From JAABRT01 sp038259155 (GTDB lineage Bacteria; Gemmatimonadota; Gemmatimonadetes; Gemmatimonadales; Gemmatimonadaceae), in NCBI GenBank assembly GCA_038259155.1, contig JBBSPE010000003.1, forward strand, positions 1 through 64,000: a stretch of DNA of 64,000 nucleotides, given 5' to 3'. Made by a program: the position numbers and the translations under genes. Numbering within the stretch: position 1 is the stretch's first letter; every line of letters begins with the position of its first letter. Positions 9,060 through 19,369 of the stretch are shown one piece after another. Under the pieces are notes generated by a model. That model was not told the origin of the DNA and did not search any database. It worked only from the letters and a program-made list of their open reading frames with translations.

Positions 9060-10189
9060 CCACCGCCCGCCTTCCCGTGGCCATCCTCGGCGCAACCGGC
9101 GCCGTGGGCCAAGCGTTCATTCGCCACCTCGCCGGTCATCCGTGGTTCGCAATTGCCGAAGTCGCGGCCTCCGAGCGGTCGGCCGGCAAGCCGTATCGCG
9201 AGGCGGCTCGTTGGCTGGAGGGCCCACTGGCCAGCGAGGTTGGCGACCTCGTCGTGCAGGCGTGCCATCCGTCCGCGATCACCGCGCCCATCGTGTTCAG
9301 CGCCCTCGACTCCCGCGTGGCTGGCGACATTGAACAGGCCTTCGCCGTGACCGGCCGACTCGTGTTGTCGAACGCGAAAAACTTTCGCATGGACGCGGAC
9401 GTGCCGTTGGTGATCCCCGAGGTGAACGCCGATCATCTGCGTGTGCTCGCCGCGCAACAGCGACAGCGCGGCTGGAGCGGAGCGATCGTGACCAATGCGA
9501 ACTGCGCCACCACGGTAATCGCGTCGGCGCTCGCGCCGCTGCATGAGGCGTACACGGTTCGACAGGTGGTTGCGGTTACCATGCAGGCCATCTCCGGAGC
9601 GGGATATCCCGGCGTCGCATCGCTCGACATCCTCGGCAATGTGATTCCGTATATCGGCGACGAGGAACCCAAGATTGCGCGCGAACTTGGAAAGCTGCTC
9701 GGTCGCGTCGAGAACGACGTGATCGTGCCGGCGGAGATCGCGGTGAGTGCCCATGCGAATCGCGTCGCGGTGGAGCACGGCCATACGGTCTGCCTCACAG
9801 TGGGATTCGAGCGCGCGCCCACCGTCGCGCAGGCGCTCACGACGCTGCGGGACTGGCGCGGACATTCTGGAGTTCAAGGCCTGCCATCGGCGCCGCAACC
9901 GCCGTTGGATGTCTCGGATGCGGTGGACCGCCCGCAGCCGCGGCGCGATGCGCACAAGGGACGCGGTATGACCACCAGCATCGGCCGCGTGCGCGAGGAC
10001 AACGTCCTGCATCTGCGTCTCGTCGCCATGTCACACAACGTCGTGCGCGGTGCCGCCGGCGGCTCGGTGCTCAATGCGGAGATGTTGCTTGCAACGGATG
10101 TGTTGGATCGCGCCACCGGTGCACTGCAGATTGCCAACCTCGACGCGGTGCTCGCAGGCGCAGCCGCGCTGCATTCCAGCGCGCCGTGA
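9056..10189 (+). CDS. asd: Aspartate-semialdehyde dehydrogenase, archaeal/fungal type
   Basis: Reduces aspartyl-4-phosphate to aspartate-4-semialdehyde with NADPH, the branch-point step to lysine, diaminopimelate, threonine and methionine. The 377-residue protein begins with the nucleotide-binding loop GATGAVG at about 12-18. The catalytic cysteine is Cys150 in NANCATT, and the substrate-binding His/Arg region is SAHANRVAVEHGHT. The CATT context and the overall pattern match the archaeal/yeast ASADH class rather than the E. coli class. Its ATG overlaps the stop of the M20 gene as ATGA, and its own stop overlaps the lysC GTG, so it sits inside a tightly coupled operon. Confidence 0.93.
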   Translation: MTTARLPVAILGATGAVGQAFIRHLAGHPWFAIAEVAASERSAGKPYREAARWLEGPLASEVGDLVVQACHPSAITAPIVFSALDSRVAGDIEQAFAVTGRLVLSNAKNFRMDADVPLVIPEVNADHLRVLAAQQRQRGWSGAIVTNANCATTVIASALAPLHEAYTVRQVVAVTMQAISGAGYPGVASLDILGNVIPYIGDEEPKIARELGKLLGRVENDVIVPAEIAVSAHANRVAVEHGHTVCLTVGFERAPTVAQALTTLRDWRGHSGVQGLPSAPQPPLDVSDAVDRPQPRRDAHKGRGMTTSIGRVREDNVLHLRLVAMSHNVVRGAAGGSVLNAEMLLATDVLDRATGALQIANLDAVLAGAAALHSSAP

Positions 10190-11541
10190 TCGTCTGTAAG
10201 TTTGGCGGGACGTCCGTCGCGGATGCCGAGGCGATTGAACGCGCTGCGGGCGTGGTTGGCGCGCGCCTGGAGCGCAAGCCAATCGTGGTGGTATCGGCGC
10301 TCGCGGGTGTGACGTCGGAGCTGCTCGAGATCGCGCGACACGCGGCCGCCGGTGATCTGCTGCTGGCACTCACGCAGGTGGAAGCGCTGCGCAGCCGCCA
10401 CCTGGAGCAGGCGGCACGGCTGCTCGACGGAAGCGTCGAGCTTGACGAGATCGTGGCCGAGATCAGCGCGGGATTTGACGAACTGGCGCACCTCTCGGAA
10501 GCCTTCAAGACCCTCGGCTTCGCCACACCGCGGTCACTCGATGCGGTCGCAGCCATTGGCGAACTGCTGTCGTCGCAACTGGTCGCCGCCGCCTTCCGGC
10601 ATCGCGGCGTACCTGCAACGTGGGTGGATGCGCGACTCGTCATGCGCACCGACGATCTCTTCATGCGTGCAACACCCAACCTCACGGCCATCGCCGCCGC
10701 GGCGCGCGAACACGTGCGGCCCATCGTGCAGGCCGGACAGGTCCCGGTGATGGGCGGCTTTGTGGGCTCCGATGCGTCAGGCATCACCACCACGTTGGGG
10801 CGGGGAGGTTCCGACTATTCGGCAGCGCTCGTGGGCGCGGCGCTCGAAGCGGAAGCCATCGAGATCTGGACGGATGTGGACGGCATGCTCACCGCCGACC
10901 CGCGTGTGGTGCCCGGTGCGCGCCTCATTGAGCGCATCCGCTTTGATGAGGCTGCCGAGCTCGCGTCGTTCGGGGCCAAGGTGCTGCACCCGAGCACCAT
11001 TGCGCCGGCCGTGCAGCGCGGCATCCCGGTGTACGTGTTCAACTCGCGCCGACCGCACGGTGCGGGTACCATGATCGCTTTCGATGCGCCGCGGCATCCA
11101 GTGCGTGCCATCGCGGGCAAGCGCAACACGACACTGGTCAAGCTGCGCTCCACGCGCATGCTCCTGGCACACGGCTTTCTCCGCTCGGTGTTCGAGGTCT
11201 TCGGACGCCACCGCACGTCGGTGGACGTCGTTGCCACCTCAGAAGTGTCCATATCCGTGACGCTGGATGATCCGGCACATCTGGACGCCATTGTCGCTGA
11301 CCTGTCCGTGCTGGGTGACGTCTCGGTGGAGCGCCAGCGCGGTATTGTGGCCATTGTGGGCGCAGGACTGGCCGAGGGGACCGTCACACTTGCGGCCGCG
11401 TTGGCGTCGCTCGGGCCGATCACCGTGTACATGGCGTCGCTCAGTGCCACGGGTATCAACTTCACACTCGTGATTGATGACGCGCAGGTGGAGCCCGCCA
11501 TGCAGCGCCTGCACGCCAGTTTCTTCGGGGACGCGCCGTGA
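10186..11541 (+). CDS. lysC: Aspartate kinase, LysC-like monofunctional
   Basis: Phosphorylates aspartate to aspartyl-4-phosphate, the first committed step of the lysine/threonine/methionine pathway. The 451 residues match the length of E. coli LysC. The N-terminal kinase motif is KFGGTSV; further kinase motifs are GRGGSDYSA and WTDVDGMLTADPR. The last roughly 150 residues form two ACT-like regulatory units, with VDVVATSEVSISVTL in the first. No homoserine dehydrogenase domain is fused. It starts with GTG overlapping the asd stop (GTGA). Lysine feedback inhibition is expected from the family and the dap context, not shown by the sequence. Confidence 0.93.
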   Translation: MIVCKFGGTSVADAEAIERAAGVVGARLERKPIVVVSALAGVTSELLEIARHAAAGDLLLALTQVEALRSRHLEQAARLLDGSVELDEIVAEISAGFDELAHLSEAFKTLGFATPRSLDAVAAIGELLSSQLVAAAFRHRGVPATWVDARLVMRTDDLFMRATPNLTAIAAAAREHVRPIVQAGQVPVMGGFVGSDASGITTTLGRGGSDYSAALVGAALEAEAIEIWTDVDGMLTADPRVVPGARLIERIRFDEAAELASFGAKVLHPSTIAPAVQRGIPVYVFNSRRPHGAGTMIAFDAPRHPVRAIAGKRNTTLVKLRSTRMLLAHGFLRSVFEVFGRHRTSVDVVATSEVSISVTLDDPAHLDAIVADLSVLGDVSVERQRGIVAIVGAGLAEGTVTLAAALASLGPITVYMASLSATGINFTLVIDDAQVEPAMQRLHASFFGDAP

Positions 11542-12260
11542 CCTCAACGCGCATTGCCCTGATCGGCATGGGACGCATGGGAAAGGCGCTCGACGAGCTT
11601 GCCGAGCGTCATGACTGCCTGGTGGTCGCGCGCCACGATGCGGACGATGTCGCACGCCATGGCCTCACGGCCGCATCGCTGGCCAACGCGGACGTCGCCA
11701 TCGAGTTCACCGTGCCCAACGCGGCGCTGTCCAACGCCGCGCAGTGCATGCGCGCCGGAACGCCCGTGGTGATCGGCACCACGGGATGGCAGCACGAGCT
11801 TGCGCAGCTCACCGAACTGTCCCGGCAGCACGACGGCCGCGTGCTCTGGTCGCCCAACTTCGCGCCCGGCGTGCAGCTCATGCTCGCACTCTCCGAAGCC
11901 GCGGGACGCTTGTTCCGGCATGCAAACGGCTTTGACGCCCATCTCGTCGAGACGCACCACACGTCCAAACTCGACGCCCCGTCGGGTACGGCGATTGCCA
12001 TTCGGGATCGCACGGAACGCTCGCTCGGGCGCGTGGTCCCGGTCACGAGTGTACGCGTCGGTGCCGTCCCGGGAACGCATGAACTCATCCTCGACGCACC
12101 GTTCGAACAACTGCGCATCACCCATGAGGCGCGCGATCGGCGTGTCTTTGCCGATGGCGCACTCGCGGCGGCGCGATGGCTGGCCGCGGGCCGCGCACCG
12201 GGCGTATACACCATGCGCGACGTGCTCGGCTTGTCCACTCACTCGGAGACTCCAGCATGA
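11538..12260 (+). CDS. dapB: 4-hydroxy-tetrahydrodipicolinate reductase
   Basis: NAD(P)H-dependent reduction of hydroxytetrahydrodipicolinate to tetrahydrodipicolinate in lysine/diaminopimelate synthesis. At 240 residues it is shorter than E. coli DapB (273). The N-terminal Rossmann motif is GMGRMG. The signature ETHHTSKLDAPSGTA carries the catalytic His and Lys. The cofactor-binding IGTTGW and the SPNFAPGVQL segment are also present. The start is GTG overlapping the lysC stop (GTGA), and the stop overlaps the dapA ATG (ATGA). Confidence 0.93.
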   Translation: MTSTRIALIGMGRMGKALDELAERHDCLVVARHDADDVARHGLTAASLANADVAIEFTVPNAALSNAAQCMRAGTPVVIGTTGWQHELAQLTELSRQHDGRVLWSPNFAPGVQLMLALSEAAGRLFRHANGFDAHLVETHHTSKLDAPSGTAIAIRDRTERSLGRVVPVTSVRVGAVPGTHELILDAPFEQLRITHEARDRRVFADGALAAARWLAAGRAPGVYTMRDVLGLSTHSETPA

Positions 12261-13162
12261 CCGACGCATTCACCCCGCTTGCGGGGTGTGGTACCGCACT
12301 TGTCACGCCGTTTGCGCACAACGGCGCGCTTGACGAGCCGACATTGCGCCGACTCGTGGACATCCAGCTCGAGGCTGGTGTGCACTTCCTGGTGCCGTGC
12401 GGTTCCACCGGCGAGGCTGCCACGCTCGCGTTCGACGAGCACGTGCGCGTGGTGCAGATCGTGGCTGACGCGGTTGGTGGGCGGGTGCCTGTAGTGGCCG
12501 GCGCGGGATCCAACGATACCGCCAAGGCGATTGCGTTCTCGCAGGCGGTGGCCGATGTGGGAGCTACGCATCTTTTGCACGTGTCGCCGATGTACAACAA
12601 GCCACCGCAGCGCGGTCTGCTCGCGCACTTTGGCGCCATCGCCGATGCGTGCCCGTTGCCGATCATGCTCTACAACGTGCCCGGCCGTACCGCCGGAAAC
12701 ATCGAGGCCAACACGACGCTGGCGCTCGCGCAGCATCCGCAGATCATCGCCATCAAGGAAGCGTCGGGGAACCTGTCGCAGATCGACATCATCCTGCGTG
12801 AGCGACCGGCTGGTTTCGCTGTGCTCTCGGGTGATGATGCGTTCACGCTACCCATGATGGCGCTGGGTGGCGAGGGTATCGTATCGGTGGTGTCCAATCT
12901 CTTCCCGCGCGCGATGGTGCTGCTGGTGGAGGCGATGCAGTCGGGACAGCTGGATCTCGCGCGGGCCGTGCATCGGGCCATGCTCCCGTTCTTTTTCGGC
13001 GCGTTCGTGGAGTCCAATCCCATGCCCGTGAAGGCGGCCATGGCAGCGGAAGGACTGCTTGAGAATGTGCTGCGCCTCCCCCTCGTGCCATTGGCCGAAT
13101 CGCAACACGACCCCGTGCTTGGCGCCGTTGCTGATGCACGCCGGGCGCTCGCCGCGCTCTGA
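12257..13162 (+). CDS. dapA: 4-hydroxy-tetrahydrodipicolinate synthase
   Basis: Condenses pyruvate with aspartate semialdehyde, the first reaction specific to lysine/diaminopimelate. The 301-residue TIM barrel starts GCGTALVTPF. It has the Schiff-base lysine at Lys167 in IAIKEASG and the catalytic tyrosine at Tyr139 in LYNVPGRT. CGSTGEAATL binds the pyruvate carboxylate. I chose ATG 12257, which overlaps the dapB stop as ATGA; a longer frame from 12176 would lie inside dapB and adds non-homologous residues. A 38-base gap separates it from dapD. Confidence 0.95.
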   Translation: MTDAFTPLAGCGTALVTPFAHNGALDEPTLRRLVDIQLEAGVHFLVPCGSTGEAATLAFDEHVRVVQIVADAVGGRVPVVAGAGSNDTAKAIAFSQAVADVGATHLLHVSPMYNKPPQRGLLAHFGAIADACPLPIMLYNVPGRTAGNIEANTTLALAQHPQIIAIKEASGNLSQIDIILRERPAGFAVLSGDDAFTLPMMALGGEGIVSVVSNLFPRAMVLLVEAMQSGQLDLARAVHRAMLPFFFGAFVESNPMPVKAAMAAEGLLENVLRLPLVPLAESQHDPVLGAVADARRALAAL

Positions 13163-13200
13163 GCGCTCGCCACTCCGTCCTGCAGACACCGGATAGATCC

Positions 13201-14058
13201 ATGCGTCTCACCCTCGAAGAACTCGAAAGTCGCCTCTCGCATCCCGATGTGCTGGATTCCGGTGTTCCGGTGCCACTCGATGCCGGGGCTTTGTTTGAAC
13301 AGTTTCTTGTGCGCCTTGAGTCGGGGGAGGTGCGCGCCGCAACGCGTGACGCAGACGGTCACTGGCATGTGGTTCCCTGGGTCAAGCGGGGCATCCTGCT
13401 CGGCTTTCGAATCGGACGTGTGGTGGAGATGGGCGCCGACACCGGCGGCATCAACCACTTCCTCGACAAGCATACATTTCCCGTACGCGAGTTTCGCCTG
13501 GAGCACGCGGTGCGCATCGTCCCGGGCGGCTCCGCCGTGCGCCGGGGAGCGTATCTCGCACCGGGCGTCGTGTGCATGCCGCCCATGTACGTGAACGTGG
13601 GTGCGTTCGTGGGCGCCGGTACCATGATCGACTCGCATGCACTGGTGGGCTCGTGCGCGCAGATTGGTCAACGCGTTCACCTGAGTGCCGCGGCGCAGAT
13701 CGGCGGCGTGCTCGAACCGATCAACGCGTCGCCGGTCATCATCGAAGATGATGTGATCGTCGGCGGCAACTGCGGTGTGTATGAGGGCACGCTGGTGCGG
13801 CAGCGCGCGGTGCTCGGCGCCGGCGTGATCCTTACGCGCGGGACACCGGTGTACGACCTCGTGAACGAGACGGTCATCCGCGCGGCGGAGGGTGCGCCGC
13901 TCGAGATTCCCGAAGGTGCCGTGGTCGTACCTGGCGCGCGTCGCGTCACGGCGGCGTGGGGTGCAGCGGAAGGCCTCTCCATTCAGACCCCGGTCATCGT
14001 GAAGTATCGCGACGACCGCACGGACGCTGCCACCGCGCTCGAAGCCTGGCTGCGGTGA
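13201..14058 (+). CDS. dapD: Tetrahydrodipicolinate N-succinyltransferase
   Basis: Transfers succinate from succinyl-CoA to tetrahydrodipicolinate and so commits the organism to the succinylase branch. The 285-residue protein has an N-terminal helical domain, then a left-handed beta-helix of hexapeptide repeats from about residue 115 to 220 (for example VNVGAFVGAGTMIDSHALVGS). MPPMYVNVGAFV and INASPVIIEDDVIVGGNCGVYEG are typical of DapD. It is the main evidence that the operon's M20 enzyme is a desuccinylase. The stop overlaps the GTG start of aroA-cmk by GTGA, which couples aromatic and nucleotide metabolism to the dap operon. Confidence 0.94.
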   Translation: MRLTLEELESRLSHPDVLDSGVPVPLDAGALFEQFLVRLESGEVRAATRDADGHWHVVPWVKRGILLGFRIGRVVEMGADTGGINHFLDKHTFPVREFRLEHAVRIVPGGSAVRRGAYLAPGVVCMPPMYVNVGAFVGAGTMIDSHALVGSCAQIGQRVHLSAAAQIGGVLEPINASPVIIEDDVIVGGNCGVYEGTLVRQRAVLGAGVILTRGTPVYDLVNETVIRAAEGAPLEIPEGAVVVPGARRVTAAWGAAEGLSIQTPVIVKYRDDRTDAATALEAWLR

Positions 14059-16046
14059 CCACGCCGCTGGTCGTTGAGGGCACCGTGCAGGTGCCAGGCG
14101 ACAAATCAATCAGCCATCGCTCGCTGATCTTCGCCGCACTGTCGCCAGGCAAGTCGCGCGTGCGTGCGATTCTTGAGAGTGCCGATGTGCACGCAACGGC
14201 CGGCGTCCTGCGCGCATTGGGCGCGGCCGTTCCGTCGCTTTCCGCAGACTTTTCGTTGTCGGGTGTTGGACCTGCGGCACTGCGCACGCCCGCGATCGAC
14301 CTCGATTGCGGAAACAGCGGCACGACCACGCGGCTCATGACTGGCGTGGTCGCGGGCTGCGCCGGTGTTTCGGCGCGCTTCGTCGGCGATGCAAGCCTCA
14401 GCCGACGCCCCATGCGTCGCGTGGCGGAGCCGCTTCGGGCCATGGGTGCACAGGTCGAATCGGAACAGCGCGACGGTCTGCCCATGCGGGTGACGGGTGC
14501 GCCTCTTCGGAGCATCACGTGGCAGAGCGAGCACGCCAGCGCTCAGGTCAAGGGCGCGGTACTGCTCGCGGGTTTGTGCGCCGGTGTCGCGGTGGAAGTG
14601 CGTGAGCCGGCGCGGTCGCGCGACCACAGCGAGCGCATGCTCGCCGCACGCGGTGTTCGCCTCACGGTGGACGGACTGCTGGTGTCGCTGCCGGCGATGT
14701 CTGCACTGCACGCGCTCGATGTGGACGTGCCGGCCGATCCGTCCTCGGCCGCCTTCTTCGTTGGGCTTGCCGCGTTGGCGGACCGCGGCGAACTCGTGCT
14801 GCCGAACGTCTGCCTCAATCCCACGCGCACGGGCGGATTCGACATCCTGGCGCGCATGGGCGTGCACATCCGCATCGAGAACCAGCGCGAGGAGGGAGGC
14901 GAACCCGTGGGTACGTTGGTGGTCTGCCCTGGCCGACTGGTCGCAACGCGTGTGGAGGGCGACGAGGTGCCACGCGCGATCGATGAACTGCCGCTGGTGG
15001 CGTGCGTGGCCGCGCTCGCGGACGGTGAAACGATCATTGCCGGTGCCGCCGAGTTGCGGGTCAAGGAAAGTGACCGAATCAGCGCCGTCGTGGCCAACTT
15101 GCGGTCGATCGGCGTGCAGGCGGAGGAGCGCCCCGACGGTATGGTCATTCGTGGTGGCCGTCATGCGCTGCGCGGTGCCGTGCGAACGCATGGGGATCAT
15201 CGGCTGGCCATGGCGTTCGGCGTTCTGGCTGCCGTACCAGGCAACGCCATCACGATCGACGACCCGGCGTGCGTGTCGGTCTCATTCCCCGATTTCTGGA
15301 GTGCGTTGTCTCGTGTCGCGCAGCGTGCTGCACCCGCGTCGGATGCAGCGCCGACCGTGACATCAGCTCGCGTACGGCGGCTGGTCATCGCCATTGACGG
15401 TCCCGCGGCCTCCGGCAAGTCGTCCACCGCGCAGTGGGTGGCCAAGCGGATTGGCGTGCGCCACGTGGATTCTGGCGCCTTCTATCGTGCGCTCACGGCT
15501 GCCGCGCTTCGTTCAGCGGTTCCGGCATCGGAGTGGACGGAAGCGTCGGTTCTCGCGCACTCGCCACGTGTCACGCTCCACCTGACCGAGCGATCGGTGG
15601 TACCGGCGCTGGATGGTGAGCTGGTGGATGCGGAGCTGCGCGGCGGTCCGGTCACGCAGGAAGTCTCGCGGGTGGCGCGCATGCCAGCCGCTCGCGCTTG
15701 GGTGAACGATCGGGTGCGCGAGGCGGGTGCGAACAGCGATGTGGTGGTTGATGGCCGAGATATCGGGACGGCGGTGTTTCCGGACGCCCCGCTCAAGGTG
15801 TTTCTGGTGGCCGATCCATGGGAGCGTGCGCGGCGCCGCCTGGTGCAGCGCTTGGAACGTCGCCCTACCGATGTGGAAATCGCCGAAGAGACGGAAGATC
15901 TGGTGGCGCGGGACGCTCGGGATGCCACGCAAAGCCAACGAGACCCCGCGGCCATCACCATCGACACCACGGCGCTCACGCAGGAGGACCAGGTAGAGCG
16001 GATTGTGGCTCTGGCGCTGGTGGCGAGGGAGCGGCTCTCGGAGTAG
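14055..16046 (+). CDS. aroA-cmk: Bifunctional EPSP synthase / cytidylate kinase fusion
   Basis: A single 663-residue frame joins 3-phosphoshikimate 1-carboxyvinyltransferase (aromatic amino acid pathway) to CMP/dCMP kinase (nucleotide salvage). Residues 1 to about 425 are AroA: GDKSISHRS, DCGNSGTTTRLM from Asp84, KESDRISAV and THGDHRLAMAF are all present. After an Ala/Pro-rich linker, residues about 440-663 are Cmk with the P-loop GPAASGKSS (Lys455), DSGAFYRALT, and DGRDIGTAVFPDA. There is no stop between the halves. An in-frame GTG at 15357 in the linker could also start a free Cmk. The GTG start at 14055 overlaps the dapD stop. A similar fusion is annotated in some proteobacteria from memory. 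The following hairpin terminates the operon. Confidence 0.92.
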   Translation: MTTPLVVEGTVQVPGDKSISHRSLIFAALSPGKSRVRAILESADVHATAGVLRALGAAVPSLSADFSLSGVGPAALRTPAIDLDCGNSGTTTRLMTGVVAGCAGVSARFVGDASLSRRPMRRVAEPLRAMGAQVESEQRDGLPMRVTGAPLRSITWQSEHASAQVKGAVLLAGLCAGVAVEVREPARSRDHSERMLAARGVRLTVDGLLVSLPAMSALHALDVDVPADPSSAAFFVGLAALADRGELVLPNVCLNPTRTGGFDILARMGVHIRIENQREEGGEPVGTLVVCPGRLVATRVEGDEVPRAIDELPLVACVAALADGETIIAGAAELRVKESDRISAVVANLRSIGVQAEERPDGMVIRGGRHALRGAVRTHGDHRLAMAFGVLAAVPGNAITIDDPACVSVSFPDFWSALSRVAQRAAPASDAAPTVTSARVRRLVIAIDGPAASGKSSTAQWVAKRIGVRHVDSGAFYRALTAAALRSAVPASEWTEASVLAHSPRVTLHLTERSVVPALDGELVDAELRGGPVTQEVSRVARMPAARAWVNDRVREAGANSDVVVDGRDIGTAVFPDAPLKVFLVADPWERARRRLVQRLERRPTDVEIAEETEDLVARDARDATQSQRDPAAITIDTTALTQEDQVERIVALALVARERLSE

Positions 16047-16076
16047 GCGGCCTCTGCACGTCGCTGACTGTTGGAC

Positions 16077-16118
16077 AAAAAAAAGCGCCCGTCGACGAAT
16101 CGACGGGCGCTTTTCCTG
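16077..16118 (+). terminator. Bidirectional intrinsic terminator
   Basis: A perfect 15-bp inverted repeat: AAAAGCGCCCGTCGA at 16081-16095 and its complement at 16100-16114, around a CGAA tetraloop. A-run on the left and T-run on the right let it terminate both the aroA-cmk operon (+) and the convergent PEP-CTERM gene (-). Confidence 0.88.
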
Positions 16119-16171
16119 CTGCGTCTACGAGACGTCAGGCTGGCGCGAGGCCAATCTGGCGTCCGAAGGTT

Positions 16172-16921
16172 TTAGCTGACGCGGTTGCGACGACGGGCAA
16201 CCAGGCCCATGCCAGCCAGACCGGCCGTGAGGAGCAGCATGGAAGCCGGCTCCGGCACGATGCGCGGATCCCGCGTGGAAATCGTCGCGAAAAGCCACGC
16301 GTCGTTCTGCTGGCCTTCGCGCGTGAAGAACTGGTCGAGCTGCGTGTAGCTGGCCTCAGTGCTGGAGAAGCCGTTGATCGACAGGAAGTAGTCCTGGCCA
16401 TCGATCTCGAAGGCCGAGTTGAAACCGGTCGACCCGAAGGTCACGAGGTCAGCACAACCCGGGCCGTTCTGCACAACGTCGTACTTGCAGGGGGAGGCGC
16501 CGTTGGGCGTCTCATCGTGGTCGAGAATGAACTGCAGCGGCGCCAACGCGAGCGAGGCTCCGGAAAACTGCAGATTCAGCTCGAGGTTCGCGCTGAGGAT
16601 GCCCGAACCCGGGGAAATCGTGAAGTTGTTGTGCGTGAAGGTTCCGAGGTTGAACAGACCAAATCCGTCGTCGTCCAGGGTCACGTCGAACGCGGCGTCG
16701 GTGGCGTTGAACACGTACGAGCTCTTGCGGGCGTCGCCGCCCCACTCGATCGTCGCGACATCGCCTGCCACGGAGGACGACACACCCGATCCACCAACCG
16801 AACTGGTGAACTCCGGCTGATTCGTGCTGACCGTGACCTGCGCCTGTGCCGACGAGGCCGCCATCGCGCCGAACGCTACCGCAACCGCGGCACGCACTGC
16901 GAACTGCTTGGAAAGAACCAT
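16172..16921 (-). CDS. PEP-CTERM sorting domain protein, THxN-like
   Basis: A 249-residue exported protein. Residues 1 to about 28 form a signal peptide ending SSAQAQ. The middle is a beta-rich, Ser/Gly/Asp-rich ectodomain. The C-terminus from about residue 221 is a textbook PEP-CTERM signal: VPEPAS, a hydrophobic segment, then ARRRNR. Such proteins are processed by an exosortase (EpsH-type) and reach the surface or extracellular matrix in exopolysaccharide-producing bacteria. FTHNNFTI matches the THxN motif of one PEP-CTERM family. Two cysteines (CKYDVVQNGPGC) may pair. No exosortase gene is in this window. A GAGG ribosome-binding site lies about 9 nt upstream, and a sigma-54-like promoter is centred about 60 bp upstream. 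It is a single gene convergent with aroA-cmk. Confidence 0.9.
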   Translation of the reverse strand: MVLSKQFAVRAAVAVAFGAMAASSAQAQVTVSTNQPEFTSSVGGSGVSSSVAGDVATIEWGGDARKSSYVFNATDAAFDVTLDDDGFGLFNLGTFTHNNFTISPGSGILSANLELNLQFSGASLALAPLQFILDHDETPNGASPCKYDVVQNGPGCADLVTFGSTGFNSAFEIDGQDYFLSINGFSSTEASYTQLDQFFTREGQQNDAWLFATISTRDPRIVPEPASMLLLTAGLAGMGLVARRRNRVS

Positions 16922-16975
16922 AAGAAAACCTCGTGTGGAGGAGAGGGAAACGGAAGAACTACACCGGAGAAGTAG

Positions 16976-16991
16976 TGCACCGTCCGTGCCA
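16976..16991 (-). promoter_or_regulatory. Candidate sigma-54 (-24/-12) promoter of the PEP-CTERM gene
   Basis: On the minus strand this reads TGGCACGGACGGTGCA. The RpoN consensus is TGGCACGRNNNTTGCW, so it differs at one position (G for the first T of TTGC) with exact -24/-12 spacing. The predicted start site lies about 40-45 nt before the ATG, with a ribosome-binding site in the leader. PEP-CTERM genes are known targets of the PrsK/PrsR-RpoN circuit, which adds plausibility. Confidence 0.65.
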
Positions 16992-17302
16992 CGACGTTTG
17001 ATGCCGACGTGTTCGCCTCAGATCGCCCCAAGAGTGGATCCGGTGAAAGCGTAGAGTTGGCGTAACGCCTTGTACAGTAAGAGTTTGCTTGCCGCGTGTC
17101 CATGGGGGCAGCCCGGGCGATCCGCCACTGGCCTTAGCCCTAGGGCTTGTAGTATCGCTGCAACACATTGTCTGGGTGATGCGGCAGCACCGCAACGGTG
17201 ACCCCGAGCACACTGGCCAAACTCGGCCGCTCGCTTCCGCGCCCACGGAGGCGGTACCGCCTTCGCGGCCGCTCCGCGCCAGCCTGCAACCACCATATCC
17301 CG
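16992..17302. other. Intergenic region between the divergent PEP-CTERM gene and rpsA
   Basis: About 600 bases separate the PEP-CTERM ATG from the rpsA ATG. The ends hold the sigma-54-like box and the rpsA promoter. In this middle part I see no convincing gene, tRNA or repeat, only short palindromes such as GGCGGTACCGCC near 17249. It could contain an upstream activator site for the sigma-54 promoter. Confidence 0.5.
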
Positions 17303-17331
17303 TTGACCACCGCCCTCCGCTCGGCTAGCTT
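17303..17331 (+). promoter_or_regulatory. Promoter of rpsA (TTGACC-N17-TAGCTT)
   Basis: TTGACC at 17303-17308, 17-bp spacer, TAGCTT at 17326-17331. The start site would fall near 17338 and give a leader of about 180 nt before the rpsA ATG, long enough for S1 autoregulation as known in other bacteria. The same TAGCTT -10 form recurs at mreB and hisS. Confidence 0.7.
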
Positions 17332-17518
17332 TTATGGTTCCTCTGTGATCGGCCCTGCAGTCAACCAGCTACCCGCCACCCTCCCATGCCCAACGGCGTG
17401 GGACTCATGGCGTCTGGCGCGGTTTCGACGGACGGACTGCCCGCAGCCCTCCTTGATTTTCACCCCCCAACCTCGGCGCGGCGAGCGATCCCCCGCGATT
17501 ACGGAGACTCCTCCTGGC

Positions 17519-19312
<1,794 letters not shown>

Positions 19313-19333
19313 GGCACCACTCGTGATGGGTCA

Positions 19334-19369
19334 GACGCCCCCGGTTCGCTCTCGCGGACCGGGGGCGTC
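19334..19369 (+). terminator. Hairpin terminator after rpsA
   Basis: GACGCCCCCGGT at 19334-19345 pairs perfectly with 19358-19369 around a 12-base loop, 22 bases after the rpsA stop. A T-run is absent. Confidence 0.6.

Noticed and set aside
15357..16046. Separate cmk gene starting at GTG 15357
   Set aside because: There is no stop codon or gap separating it from aroA, so the fused frame is the primary call; internal initiation is kept only as a possibility.
16992..17302. Possible small RNA or tRNA gene in the intergenic region
   Set aside because: No tRNA T-arm, acceptor stem or terminator-bounded structure was found.
17198..17518. N-terminal extension of rpsA
   Set aside because: The frame is open, but it reads through the promoter and leader; homology to S1 begins only after ATG 17519.
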